The notes beneath the pieces were generated by a model. It made no database searches. It was given only the letters and a program-made list of their open reading frames with translations, and was not told the origin of the DNA. From Candidatus Omnitrophota bacterium (lineage in GTDB: Bacteria; Verrucomicrobiota; Verrucomicrobiia; Limisphaerales; UBA1319), in the NCBI GenBank assembly GCA_023473405.1, contig JAMCZD010000254.1, forward strand, positions 1-11,046: a stretch of DNA of 11,046 nt, read 5' to 3'. The position numbers and the translations under genes were made by a program. Below are positions 6,962 to 11,046 of this stretch, one piece after another (within the stretch, counting starts at the first letter, position 1; every line of letters starts with the position of its first letter).

Positions 6962-6985
6962 AATTGGCTAGGATGAGTGCCAATT
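6962..6985. promoter_or_regulatory. Inverted repeat, candidate activator site 2
   Basis: AATTGGC-N10-GCCAATT, perfect 7-bp arms, centred about 130 bp upstream of the predicted sigma-54 start. The right arm is also half of a 10-bp palindrome GCCAATTGGC (6979-6988). ATTGG recurs at 6941, 6963 and 6983, that is 22 and 20 bp apart, close to two helical turns. Confidence 0.4.
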
Positions 6986-7101
6986 GGCGCGCCTCGCCGC
7001 CCGGCGTATTGGTGGCGGAGACCTCCGAGAATGCTGTGGTTTCCAAACCGCTTCGCATTGGGCCAGATCGATCCTTTTCCTCGGTCGCGATTCGGTAGTC
7101 A

Positions 7102-7128
7102 GATGTGGCCCGCGCCAAGTGCCACGTC
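7102..7128. promoter_or_regulatory. Inverted repeat, candidate activator site 3
   Basis: GATGTGGC-N11-GCCACGTC, 8-bp arms with one mismatch. Its core TGGC-N11-GCCA resembles site 2 (TGGC-N10-GCCA). It lies about 88 bp upstream of the start predicted from the sigma-54-like motif on the plus strand at 7177-7192. Chance cannot be excluded. Confidence 0.25.
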
Positions 7129-7176
7129 GTATCGCGCCATCGGGAACGTTTATTGCTGTTCTTTCCGGCTTGGTGT

Positions 7177-7192
7177 TGGCATTTGTCTTGAC
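7177..7192 (+). promoter_or_regulatory. Weak sigma-54-like promoter facing the export genes
   Basis: TGGCAT-TTGTC-TTGAC fits the -24 element, but the -12 element has GA in place of the near-essential GC. The overlapping TTGACT (7188-7193) could instead be a sigma-70 -35 box, though no good -10 follows at 16-18 bp. If used, the transcript would run through the MITE-like element into the polysaccharide export genes. Confidence 0.2.
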
Positions 7193-7274
7193 TCTTTTGC
7201 TGAATACTGTAACTATTACTGCATTCTGAATGAATCGCGTGCTAGTGTGGTGTCCCGGAAATAACGTTCCATTT

Positions 7275-7377
7275 GCGGCAAGGGATTTTGCCCTTAGCCG
7301 ATGCGCGAGCGACGAGCATACCACCCATGGGTCTGCGAGGAGCGAGCAACGATGGCTGAGGGCAAAAGACCTGCCGC
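7275..7377. repeat. Hairpin 1 inside the MITE-like element
   Basis: Arms TTTTGCCCTTAGCC (7286-7299) and GGCTGAGGGCAAAA (7354-7367) pair over 14 bp with one G-U. The stem continues outward, after an internal loop, with GCGGCA (7275-7280) and TGCCGC (7372-7377). The apex holds the palindrome ACCCATGGGT (7323-7332). Confidence 0.7.
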
Positions 7378-7384
7378 CCGAAGG

Positions 7385-7485
7385 GTTGCGCTGCTTTTGG
7401 TTTCTGGCGTTGTTGCTCCTCGGTCACAGGTCCGTGCGGAGATGCACCCTCGTCGCGCCTAGCCAGAAACCAAAATCAGCGCAAC
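7385..7485. repeat. Hairpin 2 inside the MITE-like element
   Basis: Arms at 7385-7408 and 7462-7485 are 24 bases long and complementary except at one position; the conserved core is TTTTGGTTTCTGGC. The loop is about 53 bases. Together with hairpin 1 it accounts for nearly all bases between the terminal repeats. Confidence 0.7.
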
Positions 7486-7564
7486 AATTGTAACGCTATT
7501 TCCGAAACGCCACACTAAGTCGGGTGCGCGCCGTTGGCGGTCAAATCACAGATGCAAACCAAGT

Positions 7565-8848
7565 ATGGGCCAGCTAATACTAGAGCCGAAGGAACCAGGC
7601 GGGCCAATGGTTCCAGGCCAAACCCTCTTGCGCCGACAGTCTTCGACTCTTTTACCTGACCGCCTGGGTGAAGCTGTCAGCGGAGACCGCCGTCCGGCGG
7701 CATTGAATTCCAACTGGGCAAAGTTGGTCGGCATTTTATTCCTGGGCCTGTGTTTCCCGGTGAGTCAACTATCGGCGCAAACGACGCCGCCCGCCGATGC
7801 ACCGCCGTCTTCGTCGGATGAGAACCGGGCCTTGCCGGCTTCCTCGCCCATGCTGGCGTCGCCACCGCAGTTGCCGGGTCCCACCGAAGCAGCCCCCAGC
7901 GGATCTTTCTCGATTACTTCGCCGGATCGATTGGCCGACTGGCAGAGGAAATTGACCCTTGGCCCCGGGGATGTCCTGAATATTAGCTTATACGGTCAAC
8001 TCGATTCTGTCCGGCCGGGGCTTTTCATTGGTCCGGACGGACGATTAACCTATTTGCAGGCGCAGGACATTGAAGCCTCCGGATTGACGGTAGATGAACT
8101 GCGCGGGCGTCTCGAGACTGTCCTGGCCAAGTATTACCTGGCGCCGCGGGTAATCATTATCCCGGCGGCATATAACAGCAAAAAATATTGCATACTGGGA
8201 AATGTGAACCAGAAGGGGGTTTATCAGCTCGATCACCCGGTTACCATTATCGAGGCGATTGCGAAGGCCAAGGGATTCATGAACTCGTTTGAGCAGCGGA
8301 ACACGCTGCTGCTGGCTGATCTTTCCCGCAGTTTTTTGATCCGGAAAACGGGCGCGGGCCAATTTGAAAAGGTGAACATTGATTTCGAGGCGCTTTTCCT
8401 GAGAGGCGACCTCTCTCAAAACAAGGCGCTCGCACCCGATGATTATCTCTATTTCCCCCCGCTCGATTTGCAGGAAGTTTACGTGCTGGGTGAGGTGCTG
8501 GCCCCTGGTATTTCACCTTTCGTGCGGGACCTGACGGCCATCCGGGCAATTACCTCCAGAGGCGGATTTACCAACCGGGCCTACAAGCGCAAGATTCTGG
8601 TGATCCGGGGTTCGCTAAGCCAGCCGCGGACCTTTATCGTGAACGTCTCCGATATACTGGCTGCCCGCGCCCCCGATTTCCGTCTGGAAGCGCGCGACAT
8701 CATCTATGTCAGCCGAGATCCATGGTCAAAGGTGGAGGACCTCCTGCAAATGGCGCTGTCGAGTTATACGCGGGCCATAGTTGTTGCCTGGACCGGCAGG
8801 AATGTGGGGCCGATAACCGACGAGCCTTTCGTGCCAAACATCAAATGA
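7565..8848 (+). CDS. Wza-like polysaccharide export protein, first of a tandem pair
   Basis: 427 residues from ATG 7565. Expected to form or help form the periplasmic/outer-membrane channel for exopolysaccharide. The signal peptide (NSNWAKLVGILFLGLCFPVS, cleavage near LSAQ, residue 72) begins only at residue 48, so the true start may be the in-frame TTG at 7703 or ATG 7607; no start has a strong Shine-Dalgarno. A Pro/Ser-rich linker (73-118) leads to the polysaccharide export domain (128-200, LGPGDVLNISLYGQ... GPDGRLTYL), then two SLBB domains (208-238, CILGNVNQKGVY; 304-336, EVYVLGEVLAPGI), and a C-terminal helix. There is no lipobox, unlike its partner. Its stop overlaps the next start as ATGA, so the two are translated together. 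The MITE-like element lies just upstream. Confidence 0.93.
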   Translation: MGQLILEPKEPGGPMVPGQTLLRRQSSTLLPDRLGEAVSGDRRPAALNSNWAKLVGILFLGLCFPVSQLSAQTTPPADAPPSSSDENRALPASSPMLASPPQLPGPTEAAPSGSFSITSPDRLADWQRKLTLGPGDVLNISLYGQLDSVRPGLFIGPDGRLTYLQAQDIEASGLTVDELRGRLETVLAKYYLAPRVIIIPAAYNSKKYCILGNVNQKGVYQLDHPVTIIEAIAKAKGFMNSFEQRNTLLLADLSRSFLIRKTGAGQFEKVNIDFEALFLRGDLSQNKALAPDDYLYFPPLDLQEVYVLGEVLAPGISPFVRDLTAIRAITSRGGFTNRAYKRKILVIRGSLSQPRTFIVNVSDILAARAPDFRLEARDIIYVSRDPWSKVEDLLQMALSSYTRAIVVAWTGRNVGPITDEPFVPNIK

Positions 8849-9972
8849 AGATTCGAGCCGCTCTCTCCCTTATCTGGTGTGTCGCCTTCGCGCTTGGCCT
8901 TGGCTGCAAGAGCTACGGCCCGCGGTTTAATCCATACCAGCCCGCATCCGAATCATCCAGCGCATTGGCTGGACAGGGGACATCGCGGAAACTGGCCAAG
9001 CTCGACCAAAACGCCTTCAGCTCCATCGAGTTTACAAATCGCATTAACCCGGAATGGCTTAAGGCCCCGAGCAACTTCTACAAATTAGGTCCGGGCGACA
9101 TCATCGAAATCGAGATTGTCGGTACTCCTAATTCCATGTCCGACGCCTTGGTCGGCCCTGACGGTAAGATTTACTACGGTTTGCTCCCCGGTGAATTCGT
9201 TTGGGGCCTGACCCTTAGCCAGACCAAGGACCTCCTCGAGCGGGAGTTGGGGAAATACGTTCGAGTCAAACCCGAGATGGTCCTTACCCTCAAGGCGGTT
9301 GGCAGCAAACAGGTTTGGATTCTGGGCAACGTCGCCTCGCCGGGGGTTTATTCGCTGGCGGTCCCCATGACCTTGCTCGAAGCCATCTCCGTCGCCGGCG
9401 GCACCATAGGCGTCCCCGGATCAACCGAGGACTTGGCGGATTTGCAGCACAGCTTTGTCATGCGCGACGGGAAAATGCTTAGCGTTGATTTCGAAAGGCT
9501 GCTCCGGAAAGGCGATTTTACCCAGAATATCTATCTGCAATCCGGCGACTTTATCTATTTGCGGCCGGCAGCCGCTCGGAATGTCTACGTCCTCGGGGCC
9601 GTTGCCCAGCCCAACCTGGTCCCGTTCTCCGGCACCATTTCCCTGGTATCGGCCATTTCGAGCGTGGGCGGCACGCTGCCGGACGCCTATAACACGCACG
9701 TGGCGGTCATTCGCGGTTCGCTCGCCCATCCCGAAATCGCGATTGTGGATTACAAGGCGATGTTCAAAGGCAAGGCCATGGACATCAAGCTCGAAGCAGG
9801 CGACCTCGTTTACGTGCCATTCTCGCCGTACCGGAAACTCGAGTTATTTGCCGAACAAGTCATCGCCCAGTTTGTCAGCACCGTGGCCATCAACGAGGGC
9901 TATCGGGCTGTCATAAAAGGCGCTTCCCCGGTTGGGGTAAGCGTGCCAGGCGGCATTTACCTGGGGCCCTGA
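8845..9972 (+). CDS. Wza-like polysaccharide export lipoprotein, second of the pair
   Basis: 375 residues from ATG 8845, which overlaps the previous stop by 4 bases. A frame from 8722 is open but would put 41 residues ahead of the signal peptide. Residues 1-20 are a signal sequence ending LGLG-Cys21; the -3 residue is Gly rather than Leu, so the lipobox is atypical, and Lys22-Ser23 would fit outer-membrane sorting. Polysaccharide export domain 78-150 (YKLGPGDIIEIEIVG, VGPDGKIYYG), SLBB domains at 155-186 (VWILGNVASPGVYS) and 246-276 (NVYVLGAVAQPN), then a C-terminal helical stretch (330-356). Length matches Wza (about 380). It shares its layout with the upstream gene, a likely tandem duplication. 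No Wzc-like or glycosyltransferase gene falls within the window. Confidence 0.95.
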   Translation: MKIRAALSLIWCVAFALGLGCKSYGPRFNPYQPASESSSALAGQGTSRKLAKLDQNAFSSIEFTNRINPEWLKAPSNFYKLGPGDIIEIEIVGTPNSMSDALVGPDGKIYYGLLPGEFVWGLTLSQTKDLLERELGKYVRVKPEMVLTLKAVGSKQVWILGNVASPGVYSLAVPMTLLEAISVAGGTIGVPGSTEDLADLQHSFVMRDGKMLSVDFERLLRKGDFTQNIYLQSGDFIYLRPAAARNVYVLGAVAQPNLVPFSGTISLVSAISSVGGTLPDAYNTHVAVIRGSLAHPEIAIVDYKAMFKGKAMDIKLEAGDLVYVPFSPYRKLELFAEQVIAQFVSTVAINEGYRAVIKGASPVGVSVPGGIYLGP

Positions 9973-9976
9973 TCGC

Positions 9977-10945
9977 CTAATAAACCACCTGCAGCCGGAG
10001 GTAACCGCTTGCCCCATTCGCCGGCATGGCGTATTGCACGGCTTGCGAATAGGCCGTTTCAGAGAGGACCTGTTTTACCACTCCGCCGGCCGACCATTGA
10101 CGTAAATCGTGGGCTTCCTGGACCCTAATCGAAGCGTCCGGACGGTCTTTCCGGACCGTAAGGATCAACGCTAACTGCGCCTGGGAACCGGTCCCGACCA
10201 ACTCATATTTGATCGCGTTGCGGTCAGGAGCGAGCGGGTTCGTTCCCAGGATATACTCGAGCGCATTTACCAGGCCGTCATGATCGGGATCAGCCCCAGG
10301 GTCGGTTTGAACGGCGGGAGTACCGGGGTTGAACTCCTCGAGTTGCCAATCCTTGAATGAAATCTCGCGATATTGGTCATTCGCCGGCACGACCCGGTTC
10401 TGATTGGCGTAAATGTTCGATTGGATGGCGTATTGGGCGTTGCCCAGGCTTGGCACCTGGATAACACCCAGATCAAGAATCCCAAACGTATCTCCCGCGT
10501 CGCCAATCACGCCATCCTCATTGGCATCGTTCCAGAGATAAACAAACAAACGCGCCGCAGCCACCGACGCATCCTGAATTTCTATGCCGGATCGCTGGTA
10601 TTTACCGGGCTGATTCCCCAGGATGGCACCATCCACCTTGTCCGTGAAAAAACACCAATCATCCCCCGTGCCTTGAATGATGGCTTGAATCACGTCCTCG
10701 CCGACCGCCGACCCCGTGGGCACGCCGTCGCCGCTCCGGTCGGCAACCAACCACAAAGTGGTTCCCACCGGTGCGAGATTTGTCTGATCGAGGAACAACC
10801 TGGCCACGCCCGAAGGCGAGGTTTGCATATCCGCCCGGAATCCCTGGGCTCGGCACAAAACAGAACTCCCCAGGGCAACCGCAACTAAGACTCGAATAAT
10901 CAAATACACACCCAAAACCCATACTTTTTCTGCGTTTGCAGTCAA
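9977..10945 (-). CDS. Exported protein of unrecognised family with calcium-loop motif
   Basis: About 322 residues. A hydrophobic signal segment (9-33, ending VLCRAQG) indicates export. Residues 38-180 form a domain I do not recognise, containing YLWNDANEDGVIGDAGD (136-152), itself a possible calcium loop. DPDHDGLVNALEYILGTNP (219-237) is the Asp-rich loop common near the C-terminus of secreted Verrucomicrobiota proteins. A beta-rich C-terminus ends YLRLQVVY, also typical of those proteins. TTG 10945 is the furthest possible start in frame (a stop precedes it by six codons); it has no well-spaced Shine-Dalgarno, and TTG or GTG codons about 10-12 residues in are alternatives. The stop is 4 bp from the stop of the convergent export gene. 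Function unknown; a surface or matrix role is only suggested by the neighbour. Confidence 0.85.
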   Translation of the reverse strand: MTANAEKVWVLGVYLIIRVLVAVALGSSVLCRAQGFRADMQTSPSGVARLFLDQTNLAPVGTTLWLVADRSGDGVPTGSAVGEDVIQAIIQGTGDDWCFFTDKVDGAILGNQPGKYQRSGIEIQDASVAAARLFVYLWNDANEDGVIGDAGDTFGILDLGVIQVPSLGNAQYAIQSNIYANQNRVVPANDQYREISFKDWQLEEFNPGTPAVQTDPGADPDHDGLVNALEYILGTNPLAPDRNAIKYELVGTGSQAQLALILTVRKDRPDASIRVQEAHDLRQWSAGGVVKQVLSETAYSQAVQYAMPANGASGYLRLQVVY

Positions 10946-10974
10946 CCAAATAGTTGAGCCTCAAGGAGATAGAA

Positions 10975-11002
10975 CGGCGACCGTAAAAACTGTTCCGGCG
11001 AC
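10975..11002. repeat. Direct repeat CGGCGAC x2, 21 bp apart
   Basis: CGGCGAC occurs at 10975-10981 and 10996-11002, two helical turns apart, 30-57 bp upstream of the minus-strand gene starting at 10945. It could be a regulator site for that gene. No clear promoter hexamers are visible in the 101 bases before the window edge. Confidence 0.2.
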
Positions 11003-11046
11003 GGAAAACCTTACACATCCGATTGTGGCCCCCAAAATGTTGTATA

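Larger units (their letters stand above)
7243..7517. mobile_element. 275-bp MITE-like element with terminal inverted repeats
   Basis: The two ends are 26-base inverted repeats: 7243-7268 begins TAGTGTGGTGTCCCGGAAAT and 7492-7517, reversed, begins TAGTGTGGCGTTTCGGAAAT; 22 of 26 bases agree. TA at both outer edges fits a TA target duplication, as made by IS630/Tc1-mariner-type transposases (inference). There is no transposase and no credible gene inside. Two long hairpins (7275-7377 and 7385-7485) fill almost the whole interior. This combination (short, non-coding, inverted ends, structured) is typical of a miniature inverted-repeat element mobilised by a transposase encoded elsewhere. It ends 48 bp before the first ATG of the polysaccharide export gene. 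Confidence 0.75.

Noticed and set aside
6962..6977. Second sigma-54-like site on the minus strand (TTGGCACTCATCCTAGCC)
   Set aside because: GG and GC are 11 rather than 10 bases apart and the -12 element is CTAGC, so it fails the spacing and sequence requirements.
6984..7229. 81-codon plus-strand frame ending in a hydrophobic stretch (GTFIAVLSGLVLAFVLTLLL)
   Set aside because: The hydrophobic tail looks like a membrane segment, but the start would be a TTG inside the inverted repeat, the first 50 residues look random and there is no ribosome site. Possible gene remnant; not supportable as a gene.
6968..7324. 118-codon minus-strand frame
   Set aside because: Arg/Thr/Pro-rich random-looking translation that runs into the MITE-like element; no domain or start signal.
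7230..7493. 87-codon frame covering the MITE-like element
   Set aside because: It lies almost wholly within the inverted-repeat element and its translation simply follows the hairpin arms; not a transposase.
10373..10888. 171-codon plus-strand frame opposite the exported protein
   Set aside because: The minus-strand reading has a signal peptide and a calcium-loop motif; the plus-strand frame has neither.

Overview
The window looks like the chromosome of a Verrucomicrobiota bacterium, probably near the Pedosphaera/Limisphaerales group. This is inferred from gene content and style, not from a marker gene: a secreted protein with a calcium-loop motif of the 'DxDxDGLxNxxEYxLGTNP' kind, a periplasmic S10 serine carboxypeptidase, a TlpA protein with a long N-terminal extension, and moderately high GC. 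No rRNA, tRNA, CRISPR array or transposase gene is visible.

Left part (1-5001): the 3' nine-tenths of a formate-tetrahydrofolate ligase gene (fhs) converges on an exported S10 carboxypeptidase gene. A GC-rich hairpin lies between them. The carboxypeptidase is divergent from an exported thioredoxin-like (TlpA) gene. That gene is followed closely by a small membrane protein with a LAB_N domain (lipid A biosynthesis N-terminal family) and a C-terminal zinc ribbon.

Centre (5003-7564): the LAB_N gene runs tail to tail, one base apart, into a complete NtrC-type sigma-54 response regulator with no partner kinase in view. The 1.2 kb upstream of the regulator is the most interesting part of the window. 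It holds a full-consensus sigma-54 promoter pointing toward a possible 72-residue membrane protein and the regulator itself. It also holds inverted repeats at typical enhancer distance, a weaker sigma-54-like site pointing the other way, and a 275-bp MITE-like element with 26-bp terminal inverted repeats and two long internal hairpins.

Right part (7565-11046): two translationally coupled Wza-like polysaccharide export proteins (the second probably a lipoprotein) form the visible start of an exopolysaccharide export operon. They converge, with a 4-bp gap, on an exported protein of unrecognised family carrying a calcium-loop motif. The working model is inferred: the sigma-54 regulator controls a surface or envelope programme from the shared regulatory region, and the mobile element has landed in the leader of the export operon.
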